Shown here one piece after another: positions 35,251 through 43,900 of a DNA stretch of 64,000 nt. Origin of the DNA: Acidobacteriota bacterium. Lineage in GTDB: Bacteria > Acidobacteriota > Terriglobia > Bryobacterales > Bryobacteraceae. The position numbers were made by a program, and so were the translations under genes. The DNA lies in the NCBI GenBank assembly GCA_025353165.1, contig JANXRE010000136.1, positions 98,872 to 162,871 on the forward strand, written 5' to 3'. Numbering within the stretch: position 1 is the first letter of the stretch; each line of letters begins with the position of its first letter. Below the pieces are notes generated by a model. It was given only the letters and a program-made list of their open reading frames with translations, made no database searches and was not told where the DNA came from.

Positions 35251-37524
35251 TTACTCCAAGTCCTTCCAGTTCAGCGGCTCGGTGCGCGTGGGTAATTGGT
35301 GCGCTTGCGCGTATTGGTTGCGGGCGGATTGCACACGTTTGTACCAGTCGTCCACGGGCAGCAGCAACTCGCGGTAGACAAGATAACTCATGTCCACGGT
35401 GCGATCCGGAAGGTGATCCTTCACGTCGTCGACCTCGTGCAGGAAGCGGCGGCCGTTGGCTTCGGCGGTTCGCGGATACCAGGTCTTGTACCAGGTGACG
35501 ATCGCATCGCGTAGCGCGGCGTTCCGATCGTCGCGGTTGCCGCGCGCAAGTTCCAGAGCGCGATCGACGGCCGCCACGGCCTCGGCGTGCTCGCCTTTCT
35601 TGGCGGCCGAGGACGCGTCCGAGAGAGCGCGGTCCATGCGGCCAAGCGAATCGAGCAGGTGCAGATTCTGGCGGAACAACTGCGCCAGCGAGCCGAACAC
35701 TTCAAGGTTGTAGCGGTTGAATTCCGCGCGGCGCTGGGCATCGTACAGCAGGCCGAGCAACTCCTCGCTACCGGGCAGCGCTTCTTCGGCGACTCGCAGG
35801 CGTTGGGCGTTGTCGCGCGACCACGCGCCGTCGTACGAAAGATCCGCTCCGGAAGGGATGCCGGGGAGCGGGACAGCCTGATCCTGCGCCGGATGCGGCG
35901 GTTTGAAAATTCCTTCCGAATTGCCCCAGATGGGCTTACGGGAGGTCGAGGGAACGGTGTCCCAGGTGTCGTTCCAAAGCTGAGCCTGATAGCTCATGAG
36001 TTGATACAGACGGTCCATGCCACTCGCCGACGGCCCGTAAAAGAGCGGATAAAACGAGTTCATCGCTTCGCGGGGATCGGGACCGCCCGGGTTCCAGCCC
36101 GCGGCGGTGATGGTAACGTAACCAAGCCAAAATGTTTCGGGGTGCAGGCCCATGTCCGCCCACCCGGCGACGAACAGACCCATCAGGTCGGCGTTGCGGC
36201 GCGCGGAATCGTTGGCGATCTGCGCCACCGCGCCGGGGACGCGCGCGTCTCCGGTGGACCCTGGATGCAGGAGGAGCGAAGACGGGAGGACGAAGTAATC
36301 GGGAAACATTTTCTCTTCGCCCTCGGTGGAGGTGTAGATCGACTGGCGGATGCCGTGGGCGCGGAAGACGGGATCGAACTCCGGCCCGTAGGTTTCTCCG
36401 TTCACGATCCCGGATGGAAGCGCCGCGATATCGCTGGTCTTGAGTGGAAGCTCGCCCCAGAAAATGACCGTGCGGCCGTGGTCGTGAAGGTACGTCGTGA
36501 CTTTGGCGATGAACTCGGCGAGCAAGCGACCGACGCTGCCGAGTTCCTGCGCGCGCTTGCGCTCATTGCATTGCGCGTTGTCCGCCATGCCGATGTAATA
36601 CGGCTCGTCGGTCGAGAGATAGATGTAGTTCACGCCGCGGTTGGCTGCGAGCAAGTCGCCAAACATCGCTTCCATGAGCTTGTAGGAATCGGGGTTGGTG
36701 GTACACAGCTCGTAGTTGCTGCCGGGGAAGGCGCGGAGTGCTGCGTATTCGGGATGTTTAAGGATGAAGGCCACGTGCGCGGGGCCGTCGAGGTACGGAA
36801 TGAGCTGCACGTGATAGCGGAGCCCGTAGTCGGTGAGGTCTTGCAGTTCGGAGGGCGTAAGCGCGTAGGGCTCGACGACGGCGGGCGCGCCCCGGAACTG
36901 AAAATGGCCTTCCAGCTTGATCGCGAAACCGTTCATCTTGAAGAAAGCAGCCTGGCGGATGGCGCGCTTCAGCTCCTCCGGACGCTCCAGATGATGGGCA
37001 TCGTCCCAGTACATCTGGCGCAATTGCAGGTCGGGCCAGTCAACGATCTCACCGGCTGGCAGCCAGTGCGCTCCATCATGGGCCGCGACTAACTGAATCA
37101 GCGTCTCGACGCCGTAAAACAGGCCGGCGTCCGCGTTGGCAGCGATGCGAATGCGCGCGGGCGAGAGTTCGATGCGGTATGCCTGCGAGGCGATAGCGGA
37201 ATTGTCGCGGTCCTGCGCGGGTCCAGGGGTAACCGAGCCGGGCGCCATTTCCAGGCGGATCACGCCCGCGGCGGCGGGCCCGCCCGTACGAATGCCGAAG
37301 CGCGACCGCAAATCGTCACGCAGGCTCTCGACGGCGATCGACTTCTCCGTCACTCCGGGGCCGACTTCGATGGTCCATCCGACGCCGAACGGGAAATCGT
37401 CCGGCTGGAGACTGACCTGCCGCGGTTCCGGAATGACGGTGTATCCCCGGGAGAAGAGCACGGACGGGGCGGCGGTGAGGGCGCACGAAAACAGCGCGCA
37501 GGCAGCGATCAGGCGACGGAGCAT
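35251..37524 (-). CDS. Secreted GH20-like beta-N-acetylhexosaminidase
   Basis: 757 residues from MLRRLIAACALF (signal peptide ending ALTAAP). A GH20b-type alpha/beta domain (about 20-150: YTVIPEPRQVSLQ...YRIELSPARIRIAAN) precedes a TIM barrel. The barrel has the expected Asp-Glu pair in NYIYLSTDEPYYIG, although the usual HxGGDE reads YLSTDE, so the preceding His/Gly is lost. The rest of the C-terminus (about 560-757) is helical and unfamiliar. It is predicted to release N-acetylhexosamine from glycans or peptidoglycan. Start chosen by the signal peptide. It follows the oxidoreductase gene after 2 nt. Confidence 0.8.
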   Translation of the reverse strand: MLRRLIAACALFSCALTAAPSVLFSRGYTVIPEPRQVSLQPDDFPFGVGWTIEVGPGVTEKSIAVESLRDDLRSRFGIRTGGPAAAGVIRLEMAPGSVTPGPAQDRDNSAIASQAYRIELSPARIRIAANADAGLFYGVETLIQLVAAHDGAHWLPAGEIVDWPDLQLRQMYWDDAHHLERPEELKRAIRQAAFFKMNGFAIKLEGHFQFRGAPAVVEPYALTPSELQDLTDYGLRYHVQLIPYLDGPAHVAFILKHPEYAALRAFPGSNYELCTTNPDSYKLMEAMFGDLLAANRGVNYIYLSTDEPYYIGMADNAQCNERKRAQELGSVGRLLAEFIAKVTTYLHDHGRTVIFWGELPLKTSDIAALPSGIVNGETYGPEFDPVFRAHGIRQSIYTSTEGEEKMFPDYFVLPSSLLLHPGSTGDARVPGAVAQIANDSARRNADLMGLFVAGWADMGLHPETFWLGYVTITAAGWNPGGPDPREAMNSFYPLFYGPSASGMDRLYQLMSYQAQLWNDTWDTVPSTSRKPIWGNSEGIFKPPHPAQDQAVPLPGIPSGADLSYDGAWSRDNAQRLRVAEEALPGSEELLGLLYDAQRRAEFNRYNLEVFGSLAQLFRQNLHLLDSLGRMDRALSDASSAAKKGEHAEAVAAVDRALELARGNRDDRNAALRDAIVTWYKTWYPRTAEANGRRFLHEVDDVKDHLPDRTVDMSYLVYRELLLPVDDWYKRVQSARNQYAQAHQLPTRTEPLNWKDLE

Positions 37525-37526
37525 GG

Positions 37527-38828
37527 CTATACCTCCTCCGGGATGACGTACGGCTGGCGGTAATCGCGGCGCATGAGGCTGTTGGCCTCCGAGTCGTTCA
37601 GCCAGGCTTGCGCGGCGTTGTCCCACTTGAGGCCGCGGCCCACGCGATAACTGATGTTCGCGAAGTGGCAGAGATCGGCGGAGGTCGCGCCGATCTGAAT
37701 ATCGGCGTTGAGGTCTTTGTAATTCCGGCTCTTCACCGCGGAAAGGAAATTCGCCATGTGAGCCGCGGTTTCGTCGCCCTTTGCAACCGGGCGCTGCTTC
37801 AGGATTTTGCGTGCGGCGTCGTAGACGGTGTAGCCGCTGCCATCCATTTCGAGGTATCCGTCGCTTCCGTAGAACAGATTGCCGACGGTGTTGCCGCCGC
37901 GAATCTCGAGACCGCCTTCAGGCCCGGAGGGGAGACCGCGCACCTCGAAGACCAGCTCCTTCTCGCCGTAGTCGAACCGCGCGATCTGGGTGTTTGGCGT
38001 CTCCTGGTCGTCCGGATAAACATACTTGCCGCCGGAGGAGGTAACGCCTTTCAGGGTGCCGTGCGAGTCGGGAATCCCCAGACCCCAGCGGGCGAGGTCC
38101 ATTTCGTGCACGCCCTGATTCCCGATGTCTCCGTTGCCGGTGTCCCAAAACCAGTGCCAGTTGTACTTGAAGCGGAGCTCGTTGAACGGCCGCATGGGAG
38201 CGGGGCCGAGGAAGAGGTCCCAGTTCACGCCGGGCGGCACGGGCGCATCGGGTTTGCGGCCGATGGATGGGCGGCGCTTGAAGCAGAGGCCGCGGGCCAT
38301 GTAGACCTGGCCGATGCCTCCACTGCGCAGAAGCTGGATGGCTTCGATCTTGTGCGGCATGGTGCGGCCCTGGGATCCGATCTGGAGCATGCGGTTGTAC
38401 TTCCGCGCAGCCTCGATCATTTTTCGGCTTTCGAACGGATCATGGCTGGCCGGCTTCTCGCAGTACACGTCCTTGCCGGCCTGCATGGCCCAGATAGCGG
38501 CCAGCGCGTGCCAGTGGTTGGGGAGCGGCAGGGAAACGGCATCGACGTCCTTCAACTCAAACAGCTTGCGCATGTCGTTGAACTGGCGCACGGGCTTCGC
38601 GCCGGCGCGAACGATGCGGGATTGCGCGCGCTCCAGCGCGTTGTCGTCGACATCGCAGATGGCCGCCACCTCTGCGCCGCCGAGCTTTAAGTATTCGTCC
38701 AGGTGATTCGTGCCGCGCCCGCCGAGGCCAACGATGGCCACACGGGCGCGGTCATTCGCGCCGAGAACTCGCCGCGCGCCCATCGAGAGGGCTGCCGCGG
38801 TGGAAAGAAGAACATCGCGTCGTCGCAT
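37527..38828 (-). CDS. Exported Gfo/Idh/MocA-family oxidoreductase 2
   Basis: 433 residues. Short Tat-like leader MRRRDVLLSTAAALSMGARR, Rossmann motif VAIVGLGGRGTNHL, and KDVYCEKPASHDPFESRKM with the EKP signature. Family members of this Acidobacteria/Planctomycetes subgroup often occur beside glycosidases. Here the gene is 2 nt from the GH20-like gene, so the pair probably processes one glycan. Its ATG lies 77 nt inside the ACT-domain open frame on the same strand, so either the ACT stop is misplaced by a frameshift or the two genes really overlap. Confidence 0.85.
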   Translation of the reverse strand: MRRRDVLLSTAAALSMGARRVLGANDRARVAIVGLGGRGTNHLDEYLKLGGAEVAAICDVDDNALERAQSRIVRAGAKPVRQFNDMRKLFELKDVDAVSLPLPNHWHALAAIWAMQAGKDVYCEKPASHDPFESRKMIEAARKYNRMLQIGSQGRTMPHKIEAIQLLRSGGIGQVYMARGLCFKRRPSIGRKPDAPVPPGVNWDLFLGPAPMRPFNELRFKYNWHWFWDTGNGDIGNQGVHEMDLARWGLGIPDSHGTLKGVTSSGGKYVYPDDQETPNTQIARFDYGEKELVFEVRGLPSGPEGGLEIRGGNTVGNLFYGSDGYLEMDGSGYTVYDAARKILKQRPVAKGDETAAHMANFLSAVKSRNYKDLNADIQIGATSADLCHFANISYRVGRGLKWDNAAQAWLNDSEANSLMRRDYRQPYVIPEEV

Positions 38829-39108
38829 GTGCAGTCGATGTTATCAGAAGCGGGTGCTGCCGCTGAAGCGCTCCGGTGACGTCGGCCGCGGAGAGCACGT
38901 TCACGAGCCGATTCATCTGCCGCAGGACACGAACGCTCAGGCGCGGTTCGACGTCGGCGACGATCGTCATCCTCGAAAGCCCGGGGCGCAACGTGTAAGG
39001 CTCGACGACGAGAGCTTCGATGTTTGCGCCAGTTGCGCTCAGAATGCCCGCGACCCGCATCAGCACGCCCGGCTTGTCTTCCAGCACCAGGTCCATGACC
39101 TGTCTCAT
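38752..39108 (-). CDS. Orphan ACT-domain protein, acetolactate-synthase small-subunit-like
   Basis: 118 codons from an ATG with a strong GGAGG (AAAGGAGGCGGTA). Residues 1-80 form an IlvM/IlvN-type ACT domain: LVLEDKPGVLMRVAGILSAT, GANIEALVVEPYTLRPGLSR, MTIVADVEPRLSVRVLRQMN. The tail (ITSTAHATTRCSSFHRGSPL) is not family-like and lies inside the next gene. In another frame TGATAA occurs just before the tail begins, which may mark the ancestral stop. The isoleucine-codon leader and terminator in front show regulation by branched-chain amino-acid supply. No catalytic ilvB/ilvG gene is adjacent. Confidence 0.75.
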   Translation of the reverse strand: MRQVMDLVLEDKPGVLMRVAGILSATGANIEALVVEPYTLRPGLSRMTIVADVEPRLSVRVLRQMNRLVNVLSAADVTGALQRQHPLLITSTAHATTRCSSFHRGSPLDGRAASSRRE

Positions 39109-39130
39109 TACCGCCTCCTTTATAAAGCAA

Positions 39131-39164
39131 AAGGCCCCGCGGCGGCTGATCGCCGCCCGGAGCC
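39131..39164 (-). terminator. Attenuator terminator of the ACT-domain gene
   Basis: On the reverse strand GGCTCCGGGCGGC and GCCGCCGCGGGGCC form a GC-rich stem around GATCA with one bulge, followed by TTTTGCTTT. It lies between the leader peptide and the ACT-gene ribosome site, so it must be regulatory. The 5' arm can also pair with the segment behind the Ile codons (ATCGCC with GGCGAT), giving an antiterminator. Confidence 0.85.
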
Positions 39165-39201
39165 TGTGGATGATTCAGACTACTTAGTCGCGCAGGCCAG
39201 C

Positions 39202-39264
39202 TCAGGCGAAACCGGCGATAATAATCGCCGGCGCCGTGCTAATGCTCTGCGCCACTGAGGTCAT
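39202..39264 (-). CDS. Isoleucine-codon leader peptide (attenuation)
   Basis: Twenty codons: MTSVAQSISTAPAIIIAGFA, with three consecutive Ile codons (ATT ATT ATC). These codons lie in the loop and 3' arm of a hairpin CCGGCGAT-TATT-ATCGCCGG (39212-39231), the usual place for control codons. Translation stalling at Ile would free the downstream strand to form the antiterminator instead of the terminator at 39131-39164. There is no Shine-Dalgarno; the mRNA may start at or next to this ATG. Confidence 0.8.
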   Translation of the reverse strand: MTSVAQSISTAPAIIIAGFA

Positions 39265-39272
39265 GAGATTAG

Positions 39273-39302
39273 AACGTACCTCGTTTCCGGGACGTCCGTC
39301 AA
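39273..39302 (-). promoter_or_regulatory. Promoter of the ilv-type leader
   Basis: Reverse-strand TTGACG (39302-39297) and TACGTT (39278-39273) are separated by 18 nt and stand 8 nt before the leader ATG. The -35 begins right at the 3' end of the amidohydrolase gene. Confidence 0.55.
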
Positions 39303-39305
39303 GCA

Positions 39306-40172
39306 TTATTTCTGGTTCAAGATGCGCCACATGGTGCCGGCGAAGATGTTGGCCTGTGCCTCCGCCGGGACGCCGCAGGCATCGAGCATGGCGTGATAGC
39401 GCGCCAACTGGCGATCGAATTCCTCCAGCTCGCCGTCAAAGACATCGGAGCCGAAGACCAGTTTTTCGAAGGCGGATCCAGCGCCCTTCGGCGTGTGCGG
39501 ACTGGCCACGCTGCTCCACCAGAACACTGAGCGGAAGAACGTGTAGTCCTCCTGCTTCTTGATCAGCGTGGAACCGGAGACATCGAAATACAGATTCGGA
39601 TTCCAGCGGCCGATTTCGGCGGCCCACGAGTAGTCGGGATTGCCGAGGTGCGCGCCGATGACGGTGAGCTTCGGGAAGCGACGGGCGATCAGGTCGAGGG
39701 TGGCCACGCGCATGCGGTCGGAGCTGACATCGATGGGCTCCTCGGGATTCGCGCGGCCGACGATGCCGGTGTGAAACAGGAGGATCATATGGTACGCTTC
39801 GGCGCGCTCGTACACCGGCCAATAGCGGCGATCGTCGTAGGGGTACTTCGGGCCGGTCAGTTCGCCGAGGCCGCGAAATCCGGCGGCGTGGAAGCGATCG
39901 ATGGTCGCGAGAACATTCGGGGCATCGAGCTGAATCTCGCCAAGGCCGAGGAGCAGGCCGGGGTGCTGCTTCATGAACCCGGTCACCTGAACGAGGTCCT
40001 TGGGCGCGGTGATCAGCAGCGCCATGCCCTGGGCCGCTTCGAGGCGGGCGGCGAGTTTCGTGAGAAACGCGGCACTGCCGTTGTGATGCACGTGGGAGTC
40101 GATGAGCTTTGGCGGCGCGGTCTGGCAAAGGCAGGTTGTTGCCGCAAGTAGGCCAAGAGACGTGAGGCGCAT
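39306..40172 (-). CDS. Exported TIM-barrel amidohydrolase (amidohydrolase 2 type)
   Basis: About 288 residues with a signal peptide MRLTSLGLLAATTCLCQ. Metal sites of the ACMSD/amidohydrolase-2 group are seen: IDSHVHHNG at the start, LLFHTGIVGRANP, VIGAHLGNPDYSW and FGSDVFDGELEEF. The signal peptide and a TATAGT 7 nt before the ATG decide the start. Relatives decarboxylate or hydrolyse aromatic or lactone substrates; I cannot assign one. The gene is transcribed away from the MocA pseudogene. Confidence 0.8.
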   Translation of the reverse strand: MRLTSLGLLAATTCLCQTAPPKLIDSHVHHNGSAAFLTKLAARLEAAQGMALLITAPKDLVQVTGFMKQHPGLLLGLGEIQLDAPNVLATIDRFHAAGFRGLGELTGPKYPYDDRRYWPVYERAEAYHMILLFHTGIVGRANPEEPIDVSSDRMRVATLDLIARRFPKLTVIGAHLGNPDYSWAAEIGRWNPNLYFDVSGSTLIKKQEDYTFFRSVFWWSSVASPHTPKGAGSAFEKLVFGSDVFDGELEEFDRQLARYHAMLDACGVPAEAQANIFAGTMWRILNQK

Positions 40173-40179
40173 TGTGGTT

Positions 40180-40185
40180 ACTATA
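40180..40185 (-). promoter_or_regulatory. -10 box 7 nt before the amidohydrolase start
   Basis: Reverse-strand TATAGT with no Shine-Dalgarno downstream. Another leaderless candidate. Confidence 0.45.
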
Positions 40186-40199
40186 TCTCTATCTCTGAG

Positions 40200-40575
40200 A
40201 TGACTATCCATCGCAGAGAGTTCCTCGCCGCATCCGCGGGAGCGACCGCATTCGCGTCGCCATGATCGGCATGGGCGGCCGCGCTTTGCGATCCCGATCA
40301 GGCGCGGCTGGACGAGAAGAGCGTCAAGTGGGAGAAACTGGGCGGCAAATAGCCGTGGCTGGAGCAGGACCTGCGGCGCGTGCTCGACGACCCCGGCATC
40401 GACGCGGTTACCCGTGGCCACGTGCAATCACTGGCACGCGCTGGCAACCATCTGGGCGTGTCAGGCGGGCAAGCACGTCTATGTCGAGAAGCCGGTTTGT
40501 CACGATCTCTTCGAAGGCACGCAGATGGTGGCCGCATCGCGCCAGTACAACCGCATGGTAACGCGCGCCATTAAC
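40200..40575 (+). pseudogene. Decayed Tat-type Gfo/Idh/MocA oxidoreductase
   Basis: Pieces of the same family as 33864 and 37527 appear in order but in different frames. [20 protein letters not shown] (Tat leader) ends in a stop, then [10 protein letters not shown] in a second frame, [14 protein letters not shown] ending in another stop, and finally [20 protein letters not shown]...[20 protein letters not shown]. Each piece is joined with short losses, and the 3' two thirds are missing. It cannot make a functional enzyme. Decay is recent enough for all pieces to be recognisable. Confidence 0.85.
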
Positions 40576-40648
40576 GGTTCCCGCCCGTGTGTGACTTCCC
40601 GCCGCATCGCAACTAAGTATCGCCGCGGGCGTGCAAACAGGGACGTCA

Positions 40649-40902
40649 ACGCCAAATAGAAATGTCCTATTTTTGGAAGGGCTGTAATGCTCATCGGCAG
40701 GCCCCCCCCTTTTCCTCCGCGCCCACTGTGTAGAACGGTGCTCCCTTTCATAAAGTTCGCTTCGCCGCGCAAGAACAGCGCGCCGTTGACAGCTCCGCGC
40801 CCTTCTGGACACGTTCTCAGATGAGGGAAAGGGGGGGATGCGCGAAACCGTGACGCTTCGGACATTTCTACTTGGCAGGAATAAAACATTTCTATTTGGC
40901 GC
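40649..40902. mobile_element. Remnant of an insertion sequence (ends only)
   Basis: GCCAAATAGAAATGTCC at 40651-40667 is the inverted counterpart of GGACATTTCTACTTGGC (40860-40876) and of AACATTTCTATTTGGCGC (40884-40901). The two right-end copies lie in direct repeat. Inverted ends with multiple internal end-repeats are the style of IS21-like elements. The 180 nt between them hold no transposase. The rest of the gap 40576-40986 has no gene. Identity of the IS family is inference. Confidence 0.5.
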
Positions 40903-40922
40903 CGATAGCGTGCAAACTGGGA

Positions 40923-40951
40923 TTGACATCCTTGCCAACGTCTGATATTCT
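40923..40951 (+). promoter_or_regulatory. Strong sigma-70-type promoter of the second receptor gene
   Basis: Perfect TTGACA (40923-40928), 17-nt spacer, TATTCT (40946-40951). The 5' leader is about 30 nt and carries AAGGATGAGGTGA, a good ribosome site before the ATG at 40987. It lies just outside the IS remnant. Confidence 0.7.
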
Positions 40952-40986
40952 CAGCGGAATTGCGGTTTTTAAGGATGAGGTGAGTC

Positions 40987-43900
40987 ATGGTGTCTTCCTT
41001 GCGGCAGGTCAGAAAGTTATGCGCTCTCGCCTTTTTGGGGCTGGCGCCCTTGATTGCCCAGACGGGGCTTGGCATCGTCACGGGCACGATTCGAGACACT
41101 TCGGAGGCGACGATTTCGAAGTCCACCGCAACCCTGACGAATACGGCGACGGGAGTGGTGCGAACGGCGGGCGCAAACTCCGCGGGCGTTTACTACTTCG
41201 GCAGTGTACAGATCGGGCCGTACAGCCTCTCGGTGGAAGCGCCCGGCTTCAGCAGATGGGAGAGTTCTTTCCCGGTTGCGGCTGGTCAAACCGTCACGGT
41301 GGACCCGACTCTAACGGTTGGGAGCGTGGAAACGAGGATTGAAGTCTCCGAGGTTGCGACTCAGGTGCAGACCGAAGGCGCACAACTCAGCGACTCAAAA
41401 ACCGCGATGCAAATACACGACCTGCCGCTCAACGGCCGCCAAATCTCGAACCTGTTCACGCTGACTCCCGGCGTGGAAGGCGGACAGAACACCGCAGGCG
41501 GCGGCAATCCGCGCACCAACGGCATGATGGTGGGATCCACCGAGATCCTGCTGGACGGCATTTCCTACGTGGACCGTTTCGGCGGCGGAATTTCGCGCGT
41601 GCAACCCGGACTCGACACCATTCAAGAATTCCGCGTCGAAACCGCGGGTTCCGGAGCCGCCTTCGACCGGCCAGCCACCATCGAACTGGTTACGAGGAGC
41701 GGAACGAACCAGTTTCATGGCGCGGCGTTTGAAACGCTGCGCGATAACTCCGGCGGGCTGGTGGCTCGCGCTGTGCAGGACGGCAATAGCCCGGCGAAGT
41801 ATATCCGCAACGAGTTCGGCGGGTTTATTGGCGGCCCGATCCGGAAGAACAAGACGTTCTTCTTCTACGACCAGGAGTTGTCGAAGCTGCGGCAAAAGCT
41901 GTTCGCCGAGACCTCGGTGCCGACCACCGCGATGTGGGGCGGCGATTTCAGCAACATAATCGACACGAGCGGCAACCGCACCACTCTCTACAATCCGTAC
42001 TCAACGAATGCTCAGGGGGTGCGCCAACCCTTGCCGGGGAACATCATCCCCTCCAACTTATTGAACACGACTGTGACGGGCATATTTCAGGCCATAAGTC
42101 CGATACCCTCAGGGCCGAATGCGAGCGCGAATCCCTGGACCGGATTTAACTTCCAGACGTACTATCCCCTGACGACCGATGCGAATACCATCACCGGCCG
42201 CGTGGATCAGGTTTTTTCCGACAAAGACACCGTTTCCGGCCGCTACACGCAGGCATCTTCCAATTATCTGCAGGCCGGCGGCAGGTACGGCTATCCGCGG
42301 CCCGGAGCAACCAACGGTACGGGGACCTTATCCCAGAAGCCGAATGTATATTCCATCGCCGCGCACTGGACTCATACTTTCAGTCCGACCCTGATAAACG
42401 AGCTGCAACTCTCGGCCCATCGCTCCTCGAACTTCAGCGGCACGGGCGGCTTGAACATCAACTGGGCGGACAAACTCGGGTTGCCCAACCCCTTCGGCGC
42501 GACGGGCTGGCCGACGGTTTGCACCGACGCTTACAGCATGTTCTATTACGGCTGCTGGGACGGCGACAACAAAAAGGGCCAGCAGCTTACGCAATACCAG
42601 ATCGACGACAACGTAACCTGGGTCAAGGGGAAGCACACATTCAAATTCGGCTTCAAAGGGCGGCAGGAATACAACAACGTCGAAGAACTCCAGCAGTCAC
42701 AGGGTTCGGACAGCTTCTATGGGAATTGGACGGCGCAATTCGATCCGGTTGGGCAGCAGGCGGTTCCTTTCACCGGATCGGGGCTTGCCAGCCTGGAACT
42801 GGGGCTTCCCACCTATCTCTCGAACCAGTACAACCGGGGCTATTTCTACTTCAAACAGAAGGAGATCGGAACCTACGCGCAAGATACATGGAAGCTGACG
42901 CCGAAGCTCACCGTGACGCTGGGTTTACGCTGGGAAGCCTGGTCACCCTACAGCGAGAAGTACAATCGCCTGCTGAACCTGAACCTGGGCAACGTGATAA
43001 ATAATCCGGCGTCCATGCAGGTCGTGCTCCCGGGGAATACGACGTTGTCCAACATCCCGGGAGTGCCCGCGGACGTGATCACGCAGTGGGCGGCCCGCGG
43101 ATTGACTGGGGTATCGGCTAATTCCAGCAATTTCCCGAGCGCGCTCACGCCGAACGTCTGGAAAGATTTCGCGCCGCACTTCGCGGCAGCCTATCGTATC
43201 AGCGATAAGTGGGTGGTCCGCGGCGGCTTTGGCACTTACTTCTGGCCGATGCCGCTGTCGCAGTTATTACAGTCGATGCGCACTAACCCCCCGCTGAATC
43301 TCCGGTATCAGAACAGTATCGCCGACCAGAATGGCACCAATGGCGTGTACGCTTACAGCAACGTACCGGCGGCCACCGATAAGCTGGGCGGCGGCGCGAC
43401 GGTGACCCCGGTCCCTCCCTCGAGCGGCGCGTTCAGGTTCCTGGCGATGGACGTGAATCACTGGTCCGATAACAAAGCCCAGGAATGGACGCTCACCGTG
43501 GAACGGGAGCTGGCACGGAACATGCTGGTAAAGATCTCGTATACCGGCAATCACGGCAGTGCCTTGCAGCAAAATTGGGATTACAACGCCCCGACGTCAA
43601 AATACAACTATCAGGCCCTGAACGGCGTGGTCGCTCCATCGCTGACGCAGCGCCGCCAGGTGAATCCGAACTGGAGCCTAACAGGCAGCTACGGCATCCT
43701 GGAGCACAACGGATATTCGAACGCGAACTCATTCCAGGCCGCGATTGACAAACGCTTCGCGAACGGCTTGCAGTTCCAGTGGTTTTATGTTTATTCGCAC
43801 GCCATGACAACGAATGACGCCGGCGGATCCTCATCGGGCGGCGGCGGATTCAATGGCGTCGCCACCGGCAACGGGAGTCAGGGCGGCGGAACATCCGTCT

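Noticed and set aside
35587..37092. 501-codon frame opposite the GH20-like gene
   Set aside because: Mirror frame; Arg/Ala/Val-rich with no motif.
39131..39164. Simple terminator of the amidohydrolase gene
   Set aside because: The amidohydrolase ends at 39306, upstream of a promoter and leader peptide; the hairpin belongs to the attenuator.
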